A stretch of DNA of 64,000 nt from Corynebacterium camporealensis. Its GTDB lineage: Bacteria; Actinomycetota; Actinomycetes; Mycobacteriales; Mycobacteriaceae. The stretch's first letter is position 1, and each line of letters opens with the position of its first letter. The stretch lies in the NCBI RefSeq assembly GCF_000980815.1, contig NZ_CP011311.1:186001-250000 (forward strand). The letters are read 5' to 3'. Below the pieces are notes generated by a model, which was given only the letters and a program-made list of their open reading frames with translations, searched no databases and had not been told where the DNA came from. Of this stretch, positions 7,400 to 15,005 are shown in pieces. The position numbers and the translations under genes were made by a program.

Positions 7400-8532
7400 G
7401 TGACCTACTGGAAAGACTGCACCACATCGTTGCCGTCGAACCCGACCTGGCCGATAATCCTGGTGACCTCGCACGTCGCATCCGGGAGGAAGCCGGCGTC
7501 ATCAGCGACGTCGACGTTCTCGACCTGCTGCGTCGACTGCGCCTGGACAACACCGGCTTAGGCCAACTCGAGCACCTGCTGAACCAGCCCGGTGTCACCG
7601 ACGTCGTGGTCAACGGTCCTGACCAGGTCTTCTTCGACCGCGGTGAAGGACTAGAAAAATCCGACCTGCGTTTCAACGACGACGGCGAAGTCCGTCGCCT
7701 GGCCACCCGCTTGGCCTCGGTGAGCGGTACTCGCTTGGATGACGCCCAACCCTTCGCCGACGGACGCATCCAGCGCCCCGATGGAACCAGCCTGCGCATT
7801 CATGCCCTGCTCAGTCCACCTGCCGTGGACGGCACCACGTTAAGCCTGCGCGTGCTGCGCCAAGCCCAAACGACATTGGACACGCTTATCGACAACGGCA
7901 CCATCGCGGCAGAACTTGCCGATGTCATGCACGGCATCATCGATAAGCATGTCTCCTTCCTGGTCATCGGTGGCACCGGCAGCGGCAAGACCACCTTGCT
8001 TTCTGCACTGCTAGGCGAAGTCAGCGAGCGCGAGCGCATCCTCATCATTGAAGACACCGCCGAACTCGCACCTTTTCATCCGCACACGGTGTCACTGGTG
8101 GCGCGCCGGGCGAATGCTGAGGGCAGCGGCGAAATCACCTTGTCCCAACTCCTGCGCCAAGCATTGCGCATGCGCCCGGACCGCATCGTCGTCGGTGAGA
8201 TTCGTGGTGGGGAAGTCGTCGACCTACTCGCCGCACTCAATACCGGTCACGACGGCGGTGCCGGAACCTTGCACGCCAATTCCCTGCGGGAGGTTCCCGC
8301 TCGTATGGAAGCACTCGCGGCACTCGGCGGATTGGATCGCGTCGGTTTGCATTCTCAGGTCGCCGCTGCCGTACGGGTGGTCCTGACGATGGAACGCATC
8401 GAAGGTGTACGTCGTCTGGCTCAAATCGGTGTGTTGGAAGGTAATCCCGTCACCGCACGTGTGGTGTGGACCTATCGCGATGGCGCACTCGATGGCTTCG
8501 ACGAGTTCGCCCAGGAGGTCTGCCATGCCTAG
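7396..8532 (+). CDS. TadA-type secretion/pilus ATPase (type II/IV secretion E family)
   Basis: Hexameric ATPase that powers assembly of Flp-type pili or a related export machine. Walker A is GGTGSGKTT (about residues 192-200), followed by the Asp box ILIIEDTAEL and Walker B/His-box region RPDRIVVGEIRGGEVVDLLAALNTGHDGGAGTLHANS. Length is 378 residues if started at 7396, where ATGA couples it to the preceding gene; an in-frame ATG at 7309 lies inside that gene and would add an out-of-family tail. The N-terminal part (VLDLLRRLRLDNTGLGQLEHLLNQPGVTDVVVNG) is typical of CpaF/TadA proteins. Counterpart of Rv3659c. Confidence 0.93.
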   Translation: MSDLLERLHHIVAVEPDLADNPGDLARRIREEAGVISDVDVLDLLRRLRLDNTGLGQLEHLLNQPGVTDVVVNGPDQVFFDRGEGLEKSDLRFNDDGEVRRLATRLASVSGTRLDDAQPFADGRIQRPDGTSLRIHALLSPPAVDGTTLSLRVLRQAQTTLDTLIDNGTIAAELADVMHGIIDKHVSFLVIGGTGSGKTTLLSALLGEVSERERILIIEDTAELAPFHPHTVSLVARRANAEGSGEITLSQLLRQALRMRPDRIVVGEIRGGEVVDLLAALNTGHDGGAGTLHANSLREVPARMEALAALGGLDRVGLHSQVAAAVRVVLTMERIEGVRRLAQIGVLEGNPVTARVVWTYRDGALDGFDEFAQEVCHA

Positions 8533-9304
8533 TGCAATAACCTTCCTGCTCCTTGCCGCTGCGTGCTTGTCGGTTCCGCCCAAAGCCTCGCGCCGGGAAG
8601 CCGAACGCCCCCGCGGCAGTCACAACGGACTCTGGGTCTTAGTTGGCGTCTTTGCTGGTTGCTTGGTGTTCTTCTCCTTTGGATCCATCACCCTGGCTCT
8701 GGCCATCATCATCGTTGGCGTGTGCGCGACCTGGTACATCCGGGATGTGCTGGCTGCCCGCAGCAGGCGTCGCGGTCAGCGCGCTGTTGCTGCATTCTTA
8801 TCCGTGACTACCGCCGACCTACGCGCCGGGGCCACCTTGGCCGGTGCTTGGTCACGCGGGGTGGAGATGCTTCCCGATACTGCACCGCCGCACATCCGGC
8901 AGCCACTTGCTGCGGCTAGTGTGCTCGCCCGCCGCGGCGGGAGTATCCACAGCGCACTTGCCGATGCCGACCCGGAACTGAAGTCACTGGGCAAACTCGC
9001 CCGGCTGTCCGAACAACACGGCATAGCACTTGCGGGCCTTCTGGAACAAGCCGCGAACCGGCTCGACACACTTCGCCGCCATACCCAGGAAACCGCAGCC
9101 AGCCTGCAAGGGCCACAGGCCACCGCCTTGGTGTTGACCTGCTTGCCACTCGCAGGCATCGGCATGGGCAGTGCCATGGGCGCGGATCCACTCGGGTTCC
9201 TGCTCGGCGGCGGACTAGGCGGCGTGCTGCTTGTGGTGGGTACCGCGTTGTCCTGCGGCGGGTTCGCCTGGTCACGGCTGATTATCCGAAAGGCGGCACC
9301 ATGA
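8525..9304 (+). CDS. TadB-like inner-membrane platform protein (type II secretion F family)
   Basis: Polytopic platform protein of the Tad machine, 259 residues. The start at 8525 overlaps the TadA stop by 8 bp; an upstream in-frame ATG at 8405 lies in TadA and is rejected. Two N-terminal hydrophobic helices (about residues 1-17 and 30-70) are followed by a cytoplasmic T2SF region (AVAAFLSVTTADLRAGATLAGAWSRG and LARLSEQHGIALAGLLEQAANRLD) and a C-terminal hairpin of two helices with a GMGSAMGADPLGFLLGGGLGG loop. Corresponds to Rv3658c. It ends in an ATGA overlap with the next platform gene. Confidence 0.87.
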   Translation: MPSAITFLLLAAACLSVPPKASRREAERPRGSHNGLWVLVGVFAGCLVFFSFGSITLALAIIIVGVCATWYIRDVLAARSRRRGQRAVAAFLSVTTADLRAGATLAGAWSRGVEMLPDTAPPHIRQPLAAASVLARRGGSIHSALADADPELKSLGKLARLSEQHGIALAGLLEQAANRLDTLRRHTQETAASLQGPQATALVLTCLPLAGIGMGSAMGADPLGFLLGGGLGGVLLVVGTALSCGGFAWSRLIIRKAAP

Positions 9305-9897
9305 TCTTCGTTGTTATTGGTGCAGTACTGCTTGCACTTGCTCCTGTACCACCGATCGCCCAGCGCATTGCTGATATCACCGCGGCGCAAAAGACCCCGC
9401 GGGATGGTCCAGTGGCCATCTGGTGGGGGAAAATTCGCGAGCGTTTCCAGCACGCTCCTTCGGGGGATCCACTAGCTGCTGCAGCAGACATTGAACTGTT
9501 TGCAGCATGCCTGAGCTCTGGTTTGTCGACCTACCACGCTGCCCGTGCGGTGGCACAGGTAGCAGGTACCGACACCGCCGATTATTGGCAACGCACCGTC
9601 GCTCTACTGGGCGTTGGTGCCAGCAACCAGGGCGCTTGGGAACCACTGCGGGAACATCCGCATCTCGCGGAGCTGGCCACTCTCGTCGTGATGTCAGGGC
9701 AGTCCGGTGCAGCAATTGCTGCTGGCTGTTCGCGTCACACCCGGGCCCTGCGCGCTGAAGCATCAGCTCATGCCACCGCAGCAGCTGAGCGCGCCGGAGT
9801 CTTTATCGCACTCCCGCTGGCCGTGTGTTTCCTGCCAGCATTCATCGTCCTAGGACTCGTGCCCGTGGTCATTGGCCTGGGCATGCAGATCCTCTAA
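9301..9897 (+). CDS. TadC-like inner-membrane platform protein (type II secretion F family)
   Basis: Second platform subunit, 198 residues, coupled to TadB by a 4-bp overlap. An N-terminal helix (MIFVVIGAVLLALAPVPPIA) precedes a cytoplasmic T2SF domain (LAAAADIELFAACLSSGLSTYHAARAVAQ, then LVVMSGQSGAAIAAGCSRHTRALRAEASAHATAAAERAGV), and a final hydrophobic segment (IALPLAVCFLPAFIVLGLVPVVIGLG). Shorter than proteobacterial TadC, as usual in actinobacteria (Rv3657c position). Function is inferred from family and operon. Confidence 0.85.
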   Translation: MIFVVIGAVLLALAPVPPIAQRIADITAAQKTPRDGPVAIWWGKIRERFQHAPSGDPLAAAADIELFAACLSSGLSTYHAARAVAQVAGTDTADYWQRTVALLGVGASNQGAWEPLREHPHLAELATLVVMSGQSGAAIAAGCSRHTRALRAEASAHATAAAERAGVFIALPLAVCFLPAFIVLGLVPVVIGLGMQIL

Positions 9898-9952
9898 CTA
9901 ACCACTCTGAAATCAACTGACCTCTACGCAACGTAGAAGAAAAGGAATCAAC

Positions 9953-10168
9953 ATGTACAACCACATCGTTCTCAATCTGGAAGCAGCACACAAGCGAATT
10001 TGCACCCTAATTCATAATGATTTGGGAATGTCAACAATTGAGTACGCCATGGGTTCTTTGGCGGCAGCGGCGCTAGCAGCGGTGCTCTACCTGGTAATTA
10101 ACGGCGGTGGTGTCTCCGATGCCATGGAGTCTATCATCACTGACGCGCTATCTAATACGCCGAGCTAA
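9953..10168 (+). CDS. Flp-pilin-like small protein (DUF4244)
   Basis: A 71-residue protein with a 26-residue basic leader, then GMSTIEYAMGSLAAAALAAVLYLVI. The Gly-x-Ser-Thr-x-Glu-Tyr pattern at the head of a single hydrophobic helix is that of type IV/Flp pilins, with the glutamate at position +5 of the likely cleavage site. It is the best candidate for the major subunit of this Tad machine. AAAAGGAAT precedes the ATG. No prepilin peptidase gene is seen in the window, so the processing enzyme must lie elsewhere or processing may not occur. Counterpart of Rv3656c. Confidence 0.88.
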   Translation: MYNHIVLNLEAAHKRICTLIHNDLGMSTIEYAMGSLAAAALAAVLYLVINGGGVSDAMESIITDALSNTPS

Positions 10169-10171
10169 ATC

Positions 10172-10486
10172 ATGAATCTGATACGCGATGACTCTGGTTC
10201 GGTGACTGTGGAAGCTGCCCTTGCTTTAAGTTCACTGGTGATTTTGGCCGCTGGAATAATCGGCGCGATTGCCACGCTGGCAGCACACTTATCGGCAGTG
10301 GATACCGCTGGGGCGGCTGCCCGTTCGCATGCCATTGGCATCGAGTATCAGCCGCCGCGGGAAGGCACCACGGTCACTGTCTCTGACAACGGGGGATTGG
10401 TGACCGCGGAGGCCACCGTGCCCGCTGTGTTTGGGGAGATGAGCGCACACGCTGTCTTCCCCGCGGAGGTCGCCGGTCGTGAATAG
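10172..10486 (+). CDS. TadE-like minor pilin
   Basis: A 104-residue protein that begins MNLIRDDSGSVTVEAALALSSLVILAAGIIG. The SGSVTVEAALA motif plus hydrophobic helix is the TadE/pseudopilin signature; the rest is a small extracytoplasmic domain. It starts only 3 bp after the DUF4244 stop, so the two are co-translated. Likely a minor component or priming subunit of the Flp-type structure. Counterpart of Rv3655c. Confidence 0.85.
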   Translation: MNLIRDDSGSVTVEAALALSSLVILAAGIIGAIATLAAHLSAVDTAGAAARSHAIGIEYQPPREGTTVTVSDNGGLVTAEATVPAVFGEMSAHAVFPAEVAGRE

Positions 10487-10829
10487 GGCGAACACTTTTC
10501 CTTCTCGCACGTTGTCGTTGGGAAACGACAACGGCTATGCGACGGTGACCTCAGTGGGCATCATTGCTGCTGTGACCAGCTTGTTGTTGGTGGTGGCGGC
10601 TGTGGGTGCCCAAGTGATTGCGCGGCATGAAGCGCAGGTGGCAGCGGATATGGCAGCCATTGCCGGGGCGTGGGCACATGCCACTGGTGAGGATGCCTGT
10701 GCTGCTGCTGGTGAGATTGCTGCAGCTAACGATGCTCAATTAGACAACTGCCGCGAAGAGGATCGTGACGTGATTGTCACGGCTTCGGTGCGGGGAAAGG
10801 AGGCTAGCGCTAAGGCCGGTCCGATCTAA
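10479..10829 (+). CDS. Helicase/secretion neighbourhood TadE-like protein (Rv3654c-like)
   Basis: A 116-residue protein starting with GTG at 10479, overlapping the preceding gene by 8 bp. DNGYATVTSVGIIAAVTSLLLVVAAVGAQVIARHEAQVAADMAAIAGAWA resembles TadG/Flp membrane anchors, with a single helix at about residues 28-48, followed by two cysteines (CAAAG and NCREED) that could pair outside the cytoplasm. Last gene of the tad operon. The M. tuberculosis homologue was reported to be secreted and to act in macrophages; whether that applies here is unknown. Confidence 0.8.
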   Translation: MNRANTFPSRTLSLGNDNGYATVTSVGIIAAVTSLLLVVAAVGAQVIARHEAQVAADMAAIAGAWAHATGEDACAAAGEIAAANDAQLDNCREEDRDVIVTASVRGKEASAKAGPI

Positions 10830-10869
10830 CTTTCCAGCGTGATGATGCGTGGTGCGAGGGTGCTGCGCA

Positions 10870-13221
10870 TCATTGTGCTGTCATCGTGACCAGCGCACCA
10901 AGCAGGCGGATGGCACCTTGTTTGTCCAGGGGGTTGTTGCCGTTGCCGCACTTCGGTGATTGCACGCAGGAAGGACAGCCGGCTTCGCAAGGGCAGGTCT
11001 TGACTGCTTCGTAGGTGGCATCGATCCATTCGGGGAAGCGGCGATACCCTTCGGCGGCAAAGCCAGCACCACCCGGATGGCCGTCGTAAACAAAGATGGT
11101 CGGCAGGTGTGTATCGGCATGTTCGGCGGTCGAGACGCCGCCGATGTCCCAGCGATCGCAGGTCGCCAGCAGGGGTAATAGTCCAATGGCGGCGTGCTCG
11201 GCCGCGTGCAGGGTGCCGGGGATTTCGGCAGCGGCGATGCCCATCTCGGCAAGGGCGAGGGGATCGATGGTGTAGGCGACTGCTTGGGTGACCAGGCGTT
11301 GTTGCGGCATGTCCAGGGCTACGTCGTCGCCGACGGTGCCATCGGGAAGTCGGACTTGGTAGCCGGTGACTTGTTGGGTGACCTCGACATCGACCTGCGC
11401 GACCCACAGGCCAGGGGAGTAGTTACAGAGTTTCTCGGCTTCACCGAGGATGCGGATATCCGTGGTGGAGCGCGCCACGGTGGAGTACTCCTGGACGGCG
11501 GGCTTAGCGAGGGCAAGGTAGTCATCAAAAAGTAAGTCTTCGATGATGAAGGATTCGCCCTGGTGCAGGTAGACCGCGCCGGGGTGGACTTGGGCAGCAG
11601 CGCGGGCGGCGTCGATGGTGCCGAGCAGGCGACCATCGGAGCTATCGACAATCATGACTTCTTCGCCCGAACCACCGCGCAAAGACACTGAGGTATGCGC
11701 GGTTTCTGGGGTGAGTTCGCTGCTACCAGCAGGAAGTGGGGTGGCAAACCAACCGCGGGAACGCTTGCGCAGTAGTCCTTCGTCGGCGAGGTTATTGACG
11801 ACGTCGTCGGCACCAAAGGCGGTGACTTCGTCATCCTGCAAGGGACGTTCCACGGCCGCGCAGTAGATATGACCGTAGAGGATGTAGGGGTTTTCCGGGT
11901 TGAAGACGCTGTTTTCTAGTGGGGAATCCAGCAGGGCCTCGGGGTGGTGGATGAGGTAGTTATCCATGGGCTCATCGCGACCCGCGAGCACGACCAGGGA
12001 GCCCTGACCGCGGCGACCGGCGCGGCCGGCTTGTTGCCAAAAGCTAGCCACGGTGCCCGGGAAGCCAGCGATGACGACGGCATCCAAGCCGCCGACATCG
12101 ATGCCCAGTTCCAAGGCAGAGGTGGTGGCGACGCCGAGGAGGGAGCCATCGTCAAGCTTCTGCTCTAATGCCCGGCGGTCTTCGGCAAGGTAGCCGGCGC
12201 GGTAAGCAGCAATGCGGCGTGCGAAATCCGGGCGGGCCAGACCACCAGAAAGCTCCTCAGCGGTACGCATGGCAACAACTTCGGCGGCACTGCGGGAGCG
12301 CACAAAGGTCAACGTGCGGGCACCCTCGGCGACCAGACTGGCCATAAGACCTGCGGATTCAGTGGTGGCGGCGCGGCGGACGGGTGCGCCGTTGACCCCT
12401 TCGGCATCGATAAGCCCCGGCTCCCAGAGGGCTACCGTACGGGCACCGGTGGGCGCGCCATCCTCGGTGACCGCCACGGTGGGCCGGCCAGTCAGGCGCT
12501 GTGCATGGCGGGCGGGATCGCGCATGGTCGCCGAGGCCGAAATGACCACCGGGTGGGAGCCGTAATGCTCACACAATCGCAGCAAACGACGCAGCACCAA
12601 CGCCACGTTCGCACCGAAGACACCGCGGTAGGAATGGCACTCATCAATGACAATAAAGCGCAGGTGACGCAGCATGCGTGCCCACCGCGGATGGACGGCA
12701 AGCACCGACATGTGCAGCATATCCGGGGTGGCGAAAATGAAGCGGGACTGATCCCGAATGCCGGAGCGGGCCTCGTGGGGCGTGTCGCCATCGTAAGGCG
12801 CAGGGGCAACCGACTTCAGCGCAGGAATAGCCTGGGTCAGCTCGCCGGTCGCGCGCAGCTGGTCCGACCCCAACGCCTTAGTCGGGGTGAGATACAGCGC
12901 GCAGGCCGTCGGTTCTTCGGCCAAGCGGGACAAAATGGGCAGCAAATAACCCAGTGACTTACCCGACGAGGTACCCGTGGCCACCACGACATCCTCGCCA
13001 TTCCAGGCATGCTCAGCCACTGCTGCCTGGTGGGCATAAAGCTTATCGATGCCCCTTTCAGCCAACACATCCTTTAACTCTGGCAGAACCCACTTAGGCC
13101 ACGGCGCATGCTGCGAGGGGCGCGCCGGGATGGTCGTAGAGTAGGTGAGCGTGGATTCGGGGTAGCGGCGCTGTAAGAACTCAAGGAGTTCTGCGCCAAT
13201 GGGGTTAGACGAATCTGCCAT
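10870..13221 (-). CDS. DEAD/DEAH-box helicase with C-terminal DUF1998/cysteine cluster (MrfA/Rv3649 type)
   Basis: Superfamily 2 helicase, 783 residues, convergent with the tad operon and always near it in actinobacteria. Motif I is ATGTSSGKSLGYLLP (about residues 80-94), motif II DECH within LRFIVIDECHSYRG, motif III SASATM, motif VI QQAGRAGRRGQ. The C-terminus carries the cysteine set CPCEAGCPSCVQSPKCGN, the zinc- or Fe-S-type cluster of DUF1998 helicases such as B. subtilis MrfA, which repairs mitomycin damage. A role in DNA repair is therefore likely; the link to the Tad genes is positional only. The 4-Cys cluster is intact. Confidence 0.92.
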   Translation of the reverse strand: MADSSNPIGAELLEFLQRRYPESTLTYSTTIPARPSQHAPWPKWVLPELKDVLAERGIDKLYAHQAAVAEHAWNGEDVVVATGTSSGKSLGYLLPILSRLAEEPTACALYLTPTKALGSDQLRATGELTQAIPALKSVAPAPYDGDTPHEARSGIRDQSRFIFATPDMLHMSVLAVHPRWARMLRHLRFIVIDECHSYRGVFGANVALVLRRLLRLCEHYGSHPVVISASATMRDPARHAQRLTGRPTVAVTEDGAPTGARTVALWEPGLIDAEGVNGAPVRRAATTESAGLMASLVAEGARTLTFVRSRSAAEVVAMRTAEELSGGLARPDFARRIAAYRAGYLAEDRRALEQKLDDGSLLGVATTSALELGIDVGGLDAVVIAGFPGTVASFWQQAGRAGRRGQGSLVVLAGRDEPMDNYLIHHPEALLDSPLENSVFNPENPYILYGHIYCAAVERPLQDDEVTAFGADDVVNNLADEGLLRKRSRGWFATPLPAGSSELTPETAHTSVSLRGGSGEEVMIVDSSDGRLLGTIDAARAAAQVHPGAVYLHQGESFIIEDLLFDDYLALAKPAVQEYSTVARSTTDIRILGEAEKLCNYSPGLWVAQVDVEVTQQVTGYQVRLPDGTVGDDVALDMPQQRLVTQAVAYTIDPLALAEMGIAAAEIPGTLHAAEHAAIGLLPLLATCDRWDIGGVSTAEHADTHLPTIFVYDGHPGGAGFAAEGYRRFPEWIDATYEAVKTCPCEAGCPSCVQSPKCGNGNNPLDKQGAIRLLGALVTMTAQ

Positions 13222-13401
13222 GGGCTACCCCCTTTCTGCCGAATATTGGGTTTAGGCTATCGCTTTGCGAAGAAAGCTGTCACACTGACTAGTGGACGAT
13301 GATTTTCTTTGCGCAGAGTGTGACTGGCTCAAGGATGCATTACCTGGAATGGCCAGCTACGGTCGTTCGATTTTACAAGCAAGACAATTGAGGTACACAC
13401 C
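13222..13401. promoter_or_regulatory. Divergent promoter region and structured 5' leader of cspA
   Basis: Between the helicase and cspA starts. TAGGCT near 13253 is a possible -10 element, giving a leader of about 135 bases. Within it GTCACACT (13279-13286) and AGTGTGAC (13317-13324) form a perfect 8-bp stem, extended by AGC/GCT across a small internal loop. Long structured leaders are typical of cold-shock mRNAs. An overlapping reading frame from 13292 is not considered real. Confidence 0.5.
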
Positions 13402-13605
13402 ATGGCACAGGGAACCGTTAAGTGGTTCAACGCGGAGAAGGGCTTCGGCTTCATCGAGCTGGAGGACGGCTCCGGCGATATCTTCGTACACTACTCCGAG
13501 ATCCAGGGCAGGGGCTTTCGCACCCTAGAAGAAAACCAGCGCGTCTCCTTCGAGGTCAACGACGGCCCGAAGGGCCCACAGGCCCAAGGCGTTGAGGTCA
13601 TCTAA
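13402..13605 (+). CDS. cspA: Cold shock protein
   Basis: A 67-residue cold-shock-domain protein, a single OB fold that binds single-stranded nucleic acid and melts mRNA structure. RNP1 is KGFGFI (residues 14-19) and RNP2 is DIFVHY (about 28-33); [20 protein letters not shown] is the classic start. TTGAGG lies about 10 bases before the ATG. It sits next to the helicase as Rv3648c does in M. tuberculosis. Expression is probably controlled through the long leader upstream. Confidence 0.97.
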   Translation: MAQGTVKWFNAEKGFGFIELEDGSGDIFVHYSEIQGRGFRTLEENQRVSFEVNDGPKGPQAQGVEVI

Positions 13606-13635
13606 GACTTTAAAGAGCTCCTAAGCTCGACCACT

Positions 13636-13674
13636 ATCCGTCCTCCTTTATTGGCAGGATGGATTTGGCGTTTT
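13636..13674 (+). terminator. Probable terminator of cspA
   Basis: ATCCGTCCT (13636-13644) pairs with AGGATGGAT (13656-13664), with one weak pair in the stem and an 11-base loop; GGCGTTTT follows. It lies 30 bases after the cspA stop. Confidence 0.65.
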
Positions 13675-13685
13675 AAGGCCTGCGG

Positions 13686-14041
13686 CTAATGCGCCTGGTT
13701 AACGGTCTGCGCACTCTTTCCGCGCAGCGCAAGAAAAGCGAGCACCAGAACAACGCCAGCAATGGTTAGCGATGCTGCATACCCGCGCTCTTCGGGGAAG
13801 AGATAAGCCAGCACGGTGAGAACAATCAGCATGACGATCATGGCGATCGGAGCTTTGTCCTGCTTGTTGGCTGCCTTGAAAGTAGCACTAGATAAAGCAA
13901 TGAGTACGACAAGAAAAGGAGTGGAACGAGGGCAGCGAGTAGGTTTCCCAAGGTTGCAAAGTAGAGGAACACACCAAAGAAGAGGGAGGCTGCCACTGTT
14001 TGCCACGTCTTCATTCTCTGGGTGCCCTTAGCGCTAATCAT
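13686..14041 (-). pseudogene. Small membrane protein gene broken by a single-base frameshift
   Basis: Two overlapping frames make one sensible protein of about 110 residues: the first frame gives MKTWQTVAASLFFGVFLYFA through LVPLLFL, the second continues VVLIALSSATFKAANKQ through two more hydrophobic helices to the end. The break is at the AAAA run at 13914-13917 (TTTT on the coding strand); one more base would restore the frame. The start is either 14041, with TATAAC 9 bases upstream, or the ATG at 14014. It may be a real pseudogene, a sequencing error or a slippage site. The product would be a small integral membrane protein of unknown function. Confidence 0.65.
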
Positions 14042-14128
14042 TCTTTGACTGTTATAGATAAGTCTAAAACAGAAATAGCGCTTTCACTATCGGTCAGTGG
14101 GCAGAGTCGGATGGGGCTTAGCTCTGTA

Positions 14129-14758
14129 CTAAGGTGTGGCGGCGAAGCCGCGGCGGGTGTCCCACCACTCGAGGATGCGGTTCTGTGCTTTTTGGAGTGC
14201 GAGGCCGAGGATGACGGCGGCGATGATACTGACGACCATCGCGATGGCAGGGCTATCGGAGAAGGCCATGCCGCCGACGTAGCCGATGGCCAGGGCTTGG
14301 AATGCCCAGATGATGACACCGATGGTGTCGAAGAAGAAAAACAGTGGCCACGGGTAGCGCATGGAGCCCAGCAGGATAGTCATGAATAGGCGCGCAGACG
14401 GGATGAAGCGGGCGATGATAATCGCGGCACCGCCGCTGCGTTTCATGTTGCGTTTGACCCAGGCTAGACCGGAGTAGGCCTTGGAGCCTTTTTGCACGCG
14501 ATTGACCAGTGGCATTAGGCGTGTGCCCAGCATGAAGCACAAGTTATCGCCGGCAATGGCTGCCAAGACTGCGACGTAGAACATCGTCGGCACGTGCGGG
14601 AATCCTTGGGAGCCGGACCAGGCGCCGACCATATTCAAAGGAATTTCCGAGGGCAGAACAGGAAAGAAACAGTCCAAGAAGATTAGGATGCCGATGATGG
14701 GATAGACCCAGTCGGTAGCCATGAGGGTTTCAATCCACATGACGACTGTGTCGACCAC
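14129..14758 (-). CDS. DedA-family membrane protein (SNARE-associated/VTT domain)
   Basis: Integral membrane protein of 209 residues. ILIFLDCFFPVLPSEIPLNMVGAWSG (about residues 23-48) is the DedA re-entrant segment with the functional proline and glutamate, and IIIARFIPSARLFMTILLGSMRYPW (about 114-138) is the conserved arginine motif; GGAAIIIARF is typical. DedA proteins move or flip phospholipids, including undecaprenyl phosphate in some subfamilies, and support envelope integrity. The gene is single, on the minus strand, divergent from topA. The subfamily cannot be settled here. Confidence 0.93.
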   Translation of the reverse strand: MVDTVVMWIETLMATDWVYPIIGILIFLDCFFPVLPSEIPLNMVGAWSGSQGFPHVPTMFYVAVLAAIAGDNLCFMLGTRLMPLVNRVQKGSKAYSGLAWVKRNMKRSGGAAIIIARFIPSARLFMTILLGSMRYPWPLFFFFDTIGVIIWAFQALAIGYVGGMAFSDSPAIAMVVSIIAAVILGLALQKAQNRILEWWDTRRGFAATP

Positions 14759-15005
14759 GTAGTCTCCCTTCCTTGAACCTTTATGCCGCGAAACCAGGTT
14801 TTGCGGCGTCCAAATTGCAGATTACACGCCTTGTGCGGTTACCTGGGTTAGGGGGATGAGGTAGCCCCATTAAGTACAGTGTTAATAAAGTTGCAGCAGA
14901 TACTGTGTACGCTAAGGGCAATTGGCCGCAGTTCCGCTGACTCGATACGGAACTACTACACCAATCGAGCTTGTTCTCCACGTCATCGAAAGGGATGAAG
15001 TCGCA

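Noticed and set aside
10826..11407. 193-residue Arg-rich ORF overlapping the helicase
   Set aside because: Out-of-frame shadow of the helicase C-terminus, very arginine-rich as is typical for such frames.
13292..13528. 78-residue ORF ahead of and overlapping cspA
   Set aside because: It overlaps the conserved cspA in another frame and its second half is the shadow.
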